Shown: positions 1-5,716 of the stretch, in pieces
Numbering within the stretch: position 1 is the stretch's first letter
How the letters are laid out: the number at the start of each line of letters is the position of its first letter
NCBI GenBank assembly: GCA_016784825.1
Contig: JADHTT010000064.1
Span: 1 to 5,716, forward strand
Length of the DNA stretch: 5,716 nt
Source of the DNA: Campylobacterales bacterium
GTDB lineage: Bacteria; Campylobacterota; Campylobacteria; Campylobacterales; Arcobacteraceae
Reading direction: 5' to 3'
Notes under the pieces: model-generated
What the model was told of the DNA's origin: nothing
What the model saw: only the letters and a program-made list of their open reading frames with translations
Databases searched by the model: none
Made by a program: the position numbers and the translations under genes

Positions 1-98
1 ACACTTCCGTCTTCTAGTACGATACTTCTACTTGTAACTTTTCCATCATAATATATATTTGCTTCTTTTGTAATTGTTATATTTTTTAATTCTGCCAT
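1..98 (-). CDS. ppnP: PpnP-type pyrimidine/purine nucleoside phosphorylase, N-terminal fragment
   Basis: This is the first 32 codons of a gene that runs off the left edge. The ATG is at 98-96. The translation begins [20 protein letters not shown] and continues [12 protein letters not shown]. The pattern '[15 protein letters not shown]' is the conserved N-terminal strand region of the short (about 95-105 aa) cupin-like YaiE/PpnP family, formerly DUF1255, where E. coli has 'YFSGKVKS'. Known family members phosphorolyse a broad range of nucleosides to free base and ribose-1-phosphate in the cytoplasm. The gene lies 10 bases after the proC stop, and its AAGGA Shine-Dalgarno overlaps that stop codon, so it is probably co-transcribed and translationally coupled to proC. 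The active-site region lies outside the window, so the family call rests on the N-terminus only. Confidence 0.75.
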   Translation of the reverse strand, partial: MAELKNITITKEANIYYDGKVTSRSIVLEDGS

Positions 99-102
99 TT
101 TA

Positions 103-110
103 ATTTCCTT
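103..110 (-). promoter_or_regulatory. ppnP ribosome binding site overlapping the proC stop codon
   Basis: On the minus strand the sequence reads AAGGAAATTAAA-ATG. The AAGGA core (110-106) shares bases with the proC TAA stop (111-109), leaving 7 bases to the ATG. The position suggests that ribosomes ending proC can re-initiate on ppnP. It also supports the ATG at 98-96 as the start. Confidence 0.6.
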
Positions 111-876
111 AATTTTTTGCTTTTAATTCTTTTGCTTTTGAGTAAGCATCTTTAATAGCATTCATCATACTATTTCTTACATTACCATTTTCAAGTGCTG
201 CATATCCAGCAGCTGTAGTACCACCTGGAGACATAACACCATCTTTTATATCTGCTGGCTTTTGATCTGCTAACAATGGTGCAAATCCATCAAAAAGTCC
301 TTGCGTTAAAACTTGTGCATCAGCTCTTTTTAGTCCTGCATTTACAGCACCATCAGCTAATGATTCAGCAACCAAAGCTAAATATGCTGGACCGCTACCT
401 GCCAAACCAGTTGCAATATCCAGTTCATTTTCGCTACTTAACCATAGAGTTGTACCAATTTTATTAAATATCTCTAATGCTTGTTCTTTTATAGCTTCAT
501 CACCAGTTACTGTTGTCATAGATTTTAAATATGCAGCTCCCAGATTTGGCATTGTTCTAATATATTGCTTAGCATTTATATTTGCTTTTAAACTATCAAT
601 TGATGTACCAGCTAATACTGAATAGATGGTATTTGCCCTACCAATTAACTTTGGAGCAAGGTCAGGAAGCGAATAAGGTTTTACACACAATACAATATTT
701 TTACCAGATATATCTTCACTATTAGATATAGTTTTGATTGTTATTTCTGGTATCTCTTTCTTCAGAGAATTTAGTGATTGTTCATTTCTACCAATCACTT
801 CTATTTCGTATGTTGACACTAAACCTTTTATTAATGATTTAGCCATATTTCCATTTCCAATAAATGTTAATTTCAT
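109..876 (-). CDS. proC: Pyrroline-5-carboxylate reductase
   Basis: ProC catalyses the last step of proline synthesis: NAD(P)H-dependent reduction of 1-pyrroline-5-carboxylate to L-proline in the cytoplasm. The 255-aa protein is close to the usual family length (about 260-275). An N-terminal Rossmann fold carries the dinucleotide-binding motif FIGNGNMA (residues 5-12), followed by CVKPYSL (64-70), where the Lys-Pro pair is typical of the family. The RTMPN motif is at 107-111. The C-terminal helical dimerisation/substrate domain shows GSGPAY (160-165) and the signature SPGGTT (216-221). The ATG at 876-874 is preceded by AAGGGA at a 6-base spacing, and the Rossmann motif follows directly, so the start is secure. 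The gene lies 19 bases after yebC and 10 before ppnP. No key motif is missing. Confidence 0.96.
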   Translation of the reverse strand: MKLTFIGNGNMAKSLIKGLVSTYEIEVIGRNEQSLNSLKKEIPEITIKTISNSEDISGKNIVLCVKPYSLPDLAPKLIGRANTIYSVLAGTSIDSLKANINAKQYIRTMPNLGAAYLKSMTTVTGDEAIKEQALEIFNKIGTTLWLSSENELDIATGLAGSGPAYLALVAESLADGAVNAGLKRADAQVLTQGLFDGFAPLLADQKPADIKDGVMSPGGTTAAGYAALENGNVRNSMMNAIKDAYSKAKELKAKN

Positions 877-895
877 AATTTATCCCTTTTTATAA

Positions 896-1603
896 TTATG
901 CTAAGTTTGTATAAACTGTTTGCACATCCTCATCATCTTCTAATTTTTCAATTAGTTTTTCAAGATCCTCCATCGTTTCATCATCTACTTCTTTTGGATT
1001 ATTTGGTATTCTTTGCAGTGTTGCTTTTACTACTTCAATACCTAGTCTTTCAAAACCTGCATTTAAACTACCAAAGTCAGTATAATCACCATATACATAT
1101 AAAATCTCTTCATCTTCCTCAAAAGACTCCCAACCATAATCAATCATTTCAAGCTCTAACTCTTCAATATCCATATCTGGCTTTTTAATCTCAATTACAG
1201 CTTTTCTATCAAACATAAACTCTAAAGATCCATTTGGTACTACGCTACCTTTTGCTTTTTTAAATATATCTTTAATATTTGCTACTGTTCTTGTCGCATT
1301 ATCCGTTGCTGTTTCCACAAATACAAGTACACCACCAGCAGACTTGCCTTCATAATTCACTTCGCTTAAATTTGCTGCATCTTTTGCTGTTGCTCTTTTA
1401 ATTGCTGCATCAATATTATCTTTTGGCATATTTTCAGCTTTTGCATTTATGATTGCTGTTCTAAGTGCAGGATTCATATCTGGATCAGCTACACCTGATT
1501 TAGCTGCTATAGTAATCGCTTTTGATAACTTTGGAAATACTTTTGACATATTCCCCCATCTTTTCATCTTTGCTGCTTTTCTATATTCAAATGCTCTACC
1601 CAT
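896..1603 (-). CDS. yebC: YebC/PmpR/TACO1-family translation factor (possible regulator)
   Basis: This 235-aa protein is full length for the YebC/PmpR family (about 235-250 aa). The family N-terminus [12 protein letters not shown] is followed by the helical domain 1, with the conserved segment '[14 protein letters not shown]' (58-71). Then come YEG..GG (84-91) and TDNATRT (100-106), then 'GS.EFMFDRK' (126-134). The acidic C-terminal tail [15 protein letters not shown] (221-235) is a strong family signature. Members were long annotated as transcriptional regulators (PmpR). More recent work on bacterial YebC-type proteins and on mitochondrial TACO1 supports ribosome binding and relief of stalling at proline-rich stretches. 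Which role applies here cannot be read from the sequence. The ATG is 1 base after the bcp stop, and its Shine-Dalgarno lies inside bcp, implying translational coupling. Confidence 0.93.
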   Translation of the reverse strand: MGRAFEYRKAAKMKRWGNMSKVFPKLSKAITIAAKSGVADPDMNPALRTAIINAKAENMPKDNIDAAIKRATAKDAANLSEVNYEGKSAGGVLVFVETATDNATRTVANIKDIFKKAKGSVVPNGSLEFMFDRKAVIEIKKPDMDIEELELEMIDYGWESFEEDEEILYVYGDYTDFGSLNAGFERLGIEVVKATLQRIPNNPKEVDDETMEDLEKLIEKLEDDEDVQTVYTNLA

Positions 1604-1616
1604 ACTATTGCTCCTT
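1604..1616 (-). promoter_or_regulatory. yebC ribosome binding site inside the bcp 3' end
   Basis: AAGGAG (1616-1611) is followed by 7 bases to the ATG at 1603-1601. It is the strongest Shine-Dalgarno in the window. It sits within the last codons of bcp, whose TAG stop (1607-1605) falls in the spacer, so ribosomes finishing bcp uncover or re-use this site. It confirms the MGRAFEYRK start of yebC. Confidence 0.7.
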
Positions 1617-2117
1617 CTTTAATTGTTCTAATGTTTCTCTTACAACATCCACATGTAATGTCTCTATTGTTTCACCATTTTTCTTTCGTTTTTTTCTTAC
1701 ACTTACTTTTTCCCAAGCTGCTGCAATATTACCTTCTGGATTTATAATAAATGTTGATCTTACAACACCCATAGATTCTCTACCCATAAATTTCTTTAAT
1801 TGCCATACACCATAAGCTTCACAAACTGTTTTATCTTCATCTGCAAGTAGTGTAATCTCTAAATCTTTTTTTTCTATAAAGTTTTGATGTTTTTTAGGGC
1901 TATCTGGACTAACTCCAAGTATTACTGCATCTAAATCTTCGTATTGTTCCTGTTGTGCTGTAAAATCACATGCTTGAGTAGTACACCCTGGAGTATTATC
2001 TCTTGGATAAAAATATAATACAATCCACTTCCCCTTTAAATCTCTTAGACATATCTCTACATCATCTTGATTTGGTATACAAAATTCTGGTGCCTTAGAA
2101 CCAACTTCTACTATCAT
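1605..2117 (-). CDS. bcp: Thiol peroxidase, Bcp/PrxQ-type peroxiredoxin
   Basis: This cytoplasmic peroxiredoxin reduces H2O2 and organic hydroperoxides using thioredoxin-type reductants. The thioredoxin-like fold shows 'GSKAPEF' (6-12), [18 protein letters not shown] (35-52) with the peroxidatic Cys45 and a probable resolving Cys50 in the atypical 2-Cys (PrxQ) arrangement, LLADED (90-95), Cys99 in 'VCEAYGVW', and Arg120 in '[12 protein letters not shown]', which matches the active-site Arg position. Positions 45, 50 and 99 match the three cysteines of E. coli Bcp. At 170 aa it is longer than the usual 150-157. The excess is a Lys/Arg-rich insertion, [11 protein letters not shown] (141-151), between the last strand and the terminal helix '[12 protein letters not shown]'. 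The ATG at 2117-2115 has a good AAGGGAG Shine-Dalgarno that overlaps the cmoA stop. It lies 11 bases after cmoA. Confidence 0.95.
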   Translation of the reverse strand: MIVEVGSKAPEFCIPNQDDVEICLRDLKGKWIVLYFYPRDNTPGCTTQACDFTAQQEQYEDLDAVILGVSPDSPKKHQNFIEKKDLEITLLADEDKTVCEAYGVWQLKKFMGRESMGVVRSTFIINPEGNIAAAWEKVSVRKKRKKNGETIETLHVDVVRETLEQLKKEQ

Positions 2118-2130
2118 TAATAACTCCCTT
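2118..2130 (-). promoter_or_regulatory. bcp ribosome binding site overlapping the cmoA stop codon
   Basis: AAGGGAG (2130-2124), 6 bases before the bcp ATG, shares bases with the cmoA TAA stop (2131-2129). This fixes the bcp start and suggests coupling to cmoA translation. Confidence 0.6.
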
Positions 2131-2839
2131 ATTTAAATGCTATAAATGTGGCAAAATTAACCCATTTAAATATTGTTTGACAAGACTTAAATCCTGCTTC
2201 TTTTATCATTTTTTTATTTTCATCTTCACTATATGGTATTAACACATTCTCAAGAGCTTCTCGTTTTTGAGAAATCTCAAATTCACTGTATCCTTGTGTT
2301 TTTTTAAAATCATAATACTCATCAATACAATGCTTATTTAGAATCTTATCATCATAAATGATTTTTTCACTAAAGATAAATATGCCACCTTCCTTTAGTC
2401 CATCATAAATCTTAGCTATTAACTTCTCTCTTTGTAAAGGCCGTATAAATTGAAGTGTATAATTAGCTATAACAACTTTAGCATCAGATATATCAATATC
2501 AAAAATATCATCGCATATTAAATCAATATCTAAATTAAATGCATTTGTTTTTCTTCTAGCCCTTGCTAACATAGCATCTGAATTATCTACACCTATAAGG
2601 TTTAATGGTACATCTGATTTTTGTGCTAAAGATATTAAAGTTGATGCGGTCGAACAACCAAGATCAAATACTTTATCATCTTTTTCTACATATTTTAGTA
2701 CAAAGTTGTTAGTTAATTCTAAGCTTTGTTTATAATATGGTACTGACCTATCAAGCATATCATCAAAGACACTTGCTACTGCCTCATCAAATTCAAACTG
2801 CTTAGAAATTTTATTTTGAAAAACTTTATCTTTATTCAT
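2129..2839 (-). CDS. cmoA: Carboxy-S-adenosyl-L-methionine synthase CmoA
   Basis: CmoA converts S-adenosylmethionine and prephenate to carboxy-SAM. CmoB then uses it to carboxymethylate 5-hydroxyuridine at tRNA position 34, giving cmo5U. The 236-aa protein (E. coli 247) has a class I methyltransferase fold. Visible motifs are [20 protein letters not shown] (17-36), the SAM-binding FDLGCS (58-63), GVDNSDAML (83-91), ANYTLQFI (125-132) and [18 protein letters not shown] (183-200). The last contains Arg193, which aligns with E. coli CmoA Arg199, the residue assigned to binding the carboxylate of carboxy-SAM. This separates it from an ordinary methyltransferase. cmoB is not in the window and should be elsewhere. 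In Campylobacter jejuni a CmoA-like gene also lies next to ribF and tlyA. The ATG at 2839-2837 has no recognisable Shine-Dalgarno. Confidence 0.93.
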   Translation of the reverse strand: MNKDKVFQNKISKQFEFDEAVASVFDDMLDRSVPYYKQSLELTNNFVLKYVEKDDKVFDLGCSTASTLISLAQKSDVPLNLIGVDNSDAMLARARRKTNAFNLDIDLICDDIFDIDISDAKVVIANYTLQFIRPLQREKLIAKIYDGLKEGGIFIFSEKIIYDDKILNKHCIDEYYDFKKTQGYSEFEISQKREALENVLIPYSEDENKKMIKEAGFKSCQTIFKWVNFATFIAFK

Positions 2840-2860
2840 AAAGCTGATTATATACTATTT
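2840..2860 (-). promoter_or_regulatory. Weak candidate internal promoter (-10 box) before cmoA
   Basis: The 15-base gap before cmoA contains a perfect TATAAT (2852-2847). A transcript starting 6-7 bases downstream would begin almost at the cmoA ATG. No clear -35 box is seen. Epsilonproteobacterial sigma70 promoters often lack one, but TATAAT is also frequent by chance in DNA this AT-rich. This is inference only. Confidence 0.2.
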
Positions 2861-4867
2861 TTTATTAATATCTTTTATTACATCTGCTAGCTTCTTGCTA
2901 TAACTAAAACATGTATTTTCATCACAAGCTAAAAACATATTTGTTTTCTCTATGGTTTTTAAAACAAAAGGATATGTAATAGTATTCTGTTCTGTCAAAC
3001 TATCTAGCAGCTTTTGCTTATTGGCTTTTAAAATCACATCACCATATTGAACTCTAACTATTGCTCTAGTAGCTTCTGCTGCTGCAGATATATTATTTAA
3101 TATCTTATTCTCTTGCTCTTTTATTAGTTGTTTTGCTTGATATAATTTATCTTGATTGTAAGTAATATTTGCTATTGAAAGCAGATTATGTAGTACTATA
3201 GATATTGAGGCAGTATAATGCTTATCATCAAATTCAACTTCATACTTTTTTTCTGATGTTAAATACCATTTTTTATTATTATAAAACTTTTTTATAGTTT
3301 CTTCCGATAATTTAATAGCTAAAGAAAGATACTGCTTATCAAATGTTATTTCATAACTTTGCAATAATAAATCAACCAAATATCCATAGTCATCGATTCC
3401 TGCTTTAATAGTGACTTTATTATTAATCTTTTGATGATATAAAACATCATCTATATACATTTGATCAAGTAGTGAATCTAGTGACTTCCTAGCATCATCT
3501 AAATACTTTTCATTAAGCTTTGAGGCTATAAATATAGATTTTATCATCATACTATTCCAGCTTGTTAATATTTTTTTATCTACAAATGGCTTAGATCTAT
3601 CTACTCGCATCTTTTTGAGAAGCAATAAAGCTTTTTTAAAATTTTTTGGCTGTGCCTCATCAAAATATGGAAAATAAATATTACTTAATCCATTTTCAAA
3701 ATTTCCAAATTCATCAAGCCCAAAATACTCTAAAAGTTCTTCACTATTTGAAAAACCATTTTGTATAAATTTTTCTTTTACTTCCTGGGGATCATATACA
3801 AAATATACCCCCTCCTCTTTTTCCTTTTTATCATTGAAACTATCTGCATCGCTAGCACTAAAATATAATCCATCTTTATTTCTAAATGTACTATTCATAG
3901 AGATAATAGAATCTTCTATAGTCTTCTTATATATCTGTTTTTTTGTAATTTTATATGCTTTATAATAAACAGGTATTAATTGAGCTGTAGTGTAAAGCAT
4001 CTTTTCAAAATGTGGGATAATCCAGTCAGAAAGTACACTATATCTAAAAAATCCATATTCTATTTGATCATATACTCCACCATAAGCCATATAAGTTAGT
4101 GATTCATCTACCATCTCTAAAGCATCTTTATTGCCATCCAATAAATAAATATCAAGTAAAAAATTTAAATTTGATGACAATGGAAACTTTGGTGATTTAT
4201 CAAATCCTTTATAAAGTTTATCATATCTATTTTTCATAGACTCTACAAATTTTAAAGGTATATTGTTTAAAAACACTTCTTTATTTTCTAATAATCGTTT
4301 ATTTTTAATAATTAATTTATTTAGCTCAATATGAGCATATAATTCTTTATCCTCTTGCTTATACTCTTTTGCAATTCTAGGAATCAAAGTATCCATACCC
4401 TCAACCCCATATTTAAGAGTTGCTGGTATATATGATGAAATATAAACAATCTCTTCTTTTGGTGTTAGTATGAAATTTAATGGCCAACCATTTCTTCTAG
4501 TAGTAAGCTGTGATAATATCTTTTGATATGCTATATCAATGTGTGGCAACTCTTCTTTATCCACTTTTATACTAATATAATCATCATTTAAAAGTTTAGC
4601 AATATATTCATCTTCAAAAGACTCTTCTTCCATCACATGACACCAATGACAAGTACTATATCCAACAGAGACAAATAGCAGTTTATTTTGTTTTTTAGCT
4701 AATTGAAAAGTTGAATTATTCCATGAGTACCAGTTCACTGGATTATGAGCATGTTGCAATAGATATGGGGAGTCCTCTTTAATTAAAGAGTTTGTATATT
4801 TATGGATAGTTTTAGTAGCATTTAAAGTTATTAACAAAGATAATAATAAAAATACAATTCTATACAT
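2855..4867 (-). CDS. DUF255/YyaL-type thioredoxin-domain protein with signal peptide
   Basis: This 670-aa protein is counted from the ATG at 4867-4865. A TTG directly before it would add one residue, but the AGGA at 4878-4875 is spaced 7 bases from the ATG and only 4 from the TTG. Residues 1-17 ([17 protein letters not shown]) look like a Sec signal peptide, suggesting export to the periplasm. The DUF255 thioredoxin-like domain follows: [17 protein letters not shown] (33-49), [11 protein letters not shown] (69-79) with the redox pair Cys73/Cys76, VDKEELP (102-108) and [11 protein letters not shown] (126-136). The rest is the (alpha/alpha)6-barrel region: PKFP (226-229), [15 protein letters not shown] (263-277), [11 protein letters not shown] (282-292), SASDADS (337-343), EEGVYFVYD (351-359), LTSWNSMMI (434-442), [17 protein letters not shown] (490-506), and a C-terminal Cys648/Cys653 pair. 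The length matches the family (B. subtilis YyaL, human SPATA20). The biochemical function of the family is poorly known. It lies 3 bases after ribF and 15 before cmoA. Confidence 0.88.
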   Translation of the reverse strand: MYRIVFLLLSLLITLNATKTIHKYTNSLIKEDSPYLLQHAHNPVNWYSWNNSTFQLAKKQNKLLFVSVGYSTCHWCHVMEEESFEDEYIAKLLNDDYISIKVDKEELPHIDIAYQKILSQLTTRRNGWPLNFILTPKEEIVYISSYIPATLKYGVEGMDTLIPRIAKEYKQEDKELYAHIELNKLIIKNKRLLENKEVFLNNIPLKFVESMKNRYDKLYKGFDKSPKFPLSSNLNFLLDIYLLDGNKDALEMVDESLTYMAYGGVYDQIEYGFFRYSVLSDWIIPHFEKMLYTTAQLIPVYYKAYKITKKQIYKKTIEDSIISMNSTFRNKDGLYFSASDADSFNDKKEKEEGVYFVYDPQEVKEKFIQNGFSNSEELLEYFGLDEFGNFENGLSNIYFPYFDEAQPKNFKKALLLLKKMRVDRSKPFVDKKILTSWNSMMIKSIFIASKLNEKYLDDARKSLDSLLDQMYIDDVLYHQKINNKVTIKAGIDDYGYLVDLLLQSYEITFDKQYLSLAIKLSEETIKKFYNNKKWYLTSEKKYEVEFDDKHYTASISIVLHNLLSIANITYNQDKLYQAKQLIKEQENKILNNISAAAEATRAIVRVQYGDVILKANKQKLLDSLTEQNTITYPFVLKTIEKTNMFLACDENTCFSYSKKLADVIKDINKK

Positions 4868-4878
4868 CAACTAATCCT
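4868..4878 (-). promoter_or_regulatory. Ribosome binding site that decides the DUF255 gene start
   Basis: AGGA (4878-4875) lies in the last codons of ribF. A TTG (4870-4868) and an ATG (4867-4865) are adjacent and in frame. Spacing is 4 bases to the TTG and 7 to the ATG, so the ATG is preferred. The ribF TAG stop (4873-4871) sits in the spacer. Confidence 0.5.
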
Positions 4879-5701
4879 GAAAATACCTTTTAGCATCTTG
4901 AATATCTATAAGAATCTGACTCTTTAGATCCTCATATTCGAAAAATTTCCTATTATCTCTCAATCTATCATAAAATTCAATGGAAATATTTGAGCTTTGG
5001 AAATTGATATTATTATTTAGAATATGTGTTTCAACTGCAAATTTACCATCAGTTGTAATCCTATGCCCTATAAAAGAAACTGAATTATACCAACTATCAT
5101 CAACTTTTGTTTTTGTTGTGTATATTGCCTCTTTTGGCAATAAAAATTCACTTATATCAAGGTTTATAGTTGGTACAAATTCTTTTTTACCTAAACCTTG
5201 TCCTTGAATTACAGTACCTTTTATTTTATAATGCTTATTTAAAAGCTCATTAGCTAATTTAATATCACCATTTTTTAGAAACTCTCTTATTATTCTTGAA
5301 TGAACAGCAATATCCTTATATCTTATTTCATCAACAACTATAACTTCACCATTAAATAACTTCTTTAAATCATCCGTAGAATATATTGCTTTTGCTCCAA
5401 AGTGAAAGTCATATCCCACAACAATCTTTTTTAATTTAGGATATTGTTGCATTAATAACTCTACAAACTCATCTGCATGAAGATGCTTAATCTCTTCTAA
5501 CGGATAATAAAATATTGGTAAATCAGTATAATCCTCTCTATGTCTTTTTGCAGATAAGTTTGCATACCCAGTTTCAATTACAACTATAGCACCATTATTA
5601 TCTAATGCATTAAATAATTCTTGATGTGCACGGTGCATGCCATCAAAGCCACCAATTGCAATTGATGTGATATTATTTTTTAAAGTAGAACAACTCTTCA
5701 A
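4871..5701 (-). CDS. ribF: Bifunctional riboflavin kinase / FMN adenylyltransferase
   Basis: RibF makes FMN from riboflavin and ATP, then FAD from FMN and ATP, in the cytoplasm. The N-terminal FMN adenylyltransferase (nucleotidyltransferase fold) has GGFDGMHRAHQ (17-27, the FDGxHxGH-type ATP site), VVGYDFHFGAKA (94-105) and HSRIIREFL (134-142). The C-terminal riboflavin kinase barrel has KGTVIQGQGLGKK (161-173), PTIN (177-180) and VETHIL (223-228), where Glu224 is the expected catalytic base, then 'LRDNRKF' (247-253) and 'LKSQILIDIQDA' (259-270). At 276 aa it is shorter than E. coli RibF (313). The usual GFPTAN reads FVPTIN here, keeping the Pro-Thr-x-Asn. The start is taken as TTG at 5701-5699, preceded by AAGGGA. 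The next in-frame ATG (Met22) falls inside the ATP motif and is too late. The reading frame stays open to the window edge, so a start outside it cannot be excluded. The 5' end overlaps tlyA by 29 bases. Confidence 0.93.
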   Translation of the reverse strand: MKSCSTLKNNITSIAIGGFDGMHRAHQELFNALDNNGAIVVIETGYANLSAKRHREDYTDLPIFYYPLEEIKHLHADEFVELLMQQYPKLKKIVVGYDFHFGAKAIYSTDDLKKLFNGEVIVVDEIRYKDIAVHSRIIREFLKNGDIKLANELLNKHYKIKGTVIQGQGLGKKEFVPTINLDISEFLLPKEAIYTTKTKVDDSWYNSVSFIGHRITTDGKFAVETHILNNNINFQSSNISIEFYDRLRDNRKFFEYEDLKSQILIDIQDAKRYFQD

Positions 5702-5716
5702 GATTTCCCTTTTTAC
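5673..5716 (-). CDS. tlyA: TlyA-family rRNA 2'-O-methyltransferase, C-terminal end only
   Basis: In the frame offset from ribF, 5714-5673 reads KKGNLEELFYFKK followed by TAA. This resembles the extreme C-terminus of TlyA proteins, a 'KG..GN.E' motif followed by an aromatic-rich end. From memory, Campylobacter jejuni TlyA ends in 'GKEGNVEYFYYYIKN'. TlyA is a small S4-domain plus SAM methyltransferase protein that 2'-O-methylates ribosomal RNA (C1920 of 23S rRNA in the short epsilonproteobacterial type) and was originally annotated as haemolysin A. Gene order supports the call, since tlyA lies directly upstream of ribF in Campylobacter and Helicobacter. Only 13 codons are in the window. The stop codon lies 29 bases inside ribF. 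Confidence 0.65.
   Translation of the reverse strand, partial: KKGNLEELFYFKK
5702..5711 (-). promoter_or_regulatory. ribF ribosome binding site ahead of a TTG start, inside tlyA
   Basis: AAGGGA (5711-5706) is followed by AATC and the TTG at 5701-5699. The site lies within coding sequence of the tlyA C-terminus, so ribF initiation happens on mRNA still being translated for tlyA. It is the only in-window evidence for the ribF start. Confidence 0.5.

Noticed and set aside
276..467. Plus-strand 63-codon frame within proC
   Set aside because: It is antisense to the most conserved region of proC (GSGPAY). No homology visible and no operon logic on that strand.
898..1188. Plus-strand open frame of 96 codons opposite yebC
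   Set aside because: It lies entirely antisense to a well-supported yebC. Its Leu/His/Gln-rich composition is what the reverse strand of AT-rich coding DNA gives. No family motif or convincing ribosome site.
1522..1815. Plus-strand open frame of 97 codons with Phe/Leu-rich, membrane-like stretches
   Set aside because: It is antisense across the yebC-bcp junction. The apparent hydrophobic segments come from reading Lys/Glu codons backwards. Both sense genes have clear family signatures.
3780..3835. Pyrimidine-rich tract that could suggest a terminator or structured DNA element
   Set aside because: It encodes the Lys/Glu-rich [10 protein letters not shown] stretch of the DUF255 protein in frame, aligned with a family motif. 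No inverted repeat next to it.
4868..4870. TTG as the start of the DUF255 gene
   Set aside because: It is one codon before an in-frame ATG that has the better spacing (7 versus 4 bases) to the AGGA Shine-Dalgarno.
4980..5207. Plus-strand 75-codon frame within ribF
   Set aside because: It is antisense to the riboflavin kinase domain and is explained as a shadow of ribF coding sequence.
1..5716. A defence, mobile or otherwise undescribed accessory system
   Set aside because: All eight genes have recognisable housekeeping families. There are no repeats, integrase, transposase, toxin-like small genes or obvious composition shift in the window.

Overview
The window is a single, tightly packed block of genes on the minus strand, read from right to left. 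The base composition is strongly AT-rich. Together with the order tlyA-ribF-(thioredoxin-domain protein)-cmoA, this points to a Campylobacterota (epsilonproteobacterial) chromosome. My best guess is Arcobacteraceae. This rests on gene order and protein flavour recalled from the group, not on a database search. There are no RNA genes, mobile elements, CRISPR arrays or long non-coding stretches, and the largest gap between genes is 19 bases.

In transcription order the genes are: the last 13 codons of a TlyA-type rRNA 2'-O-methyltransferase (right edge); ribF (bifunctional riboflavin kinase/FAD synthetase, TTG start inside the tlyA end); a large DUF255/YyaL-type thioredoxin-domain protein with an N-terminal signal peptide; cmoA (carboxy-SAM synthase for tRNA wobble uridine modification); bcp (peroxiredoxin); yebC (YebC/TACO1-family translation factor); proC (pyrroline-5-carboxylate reductase); and the first 32 codons of a PpnP-type nucleoside phosphorylase (left edge). 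Spacings are a 29-base overlap, then gaps of 3, 15, 11, 1, 19 and 10 bases. Several Shine-Dalgarno sequences lie in the preceding gene's 3' end, so one polycistronic, translationally coupled operon is likely. No terminator or convincing promoter interrupts it.

By theme, three genes serve the translation machinery (tlyA, cmoA, yebC), two concern thiol redox (DUF255 protein, bcp), and the rest are cofactor, amino-acid and nucleoside metabolism (ribF, proC, ppnP). This looks like a housekeeping operon rather than a specialised accessory system. The parts most worth a second look are the apparently exported, divergent DUF255 protein, the basic insertion near the C-terminus of Bcp, the nested TTG start of ribF, and the SD-less cmoA start.
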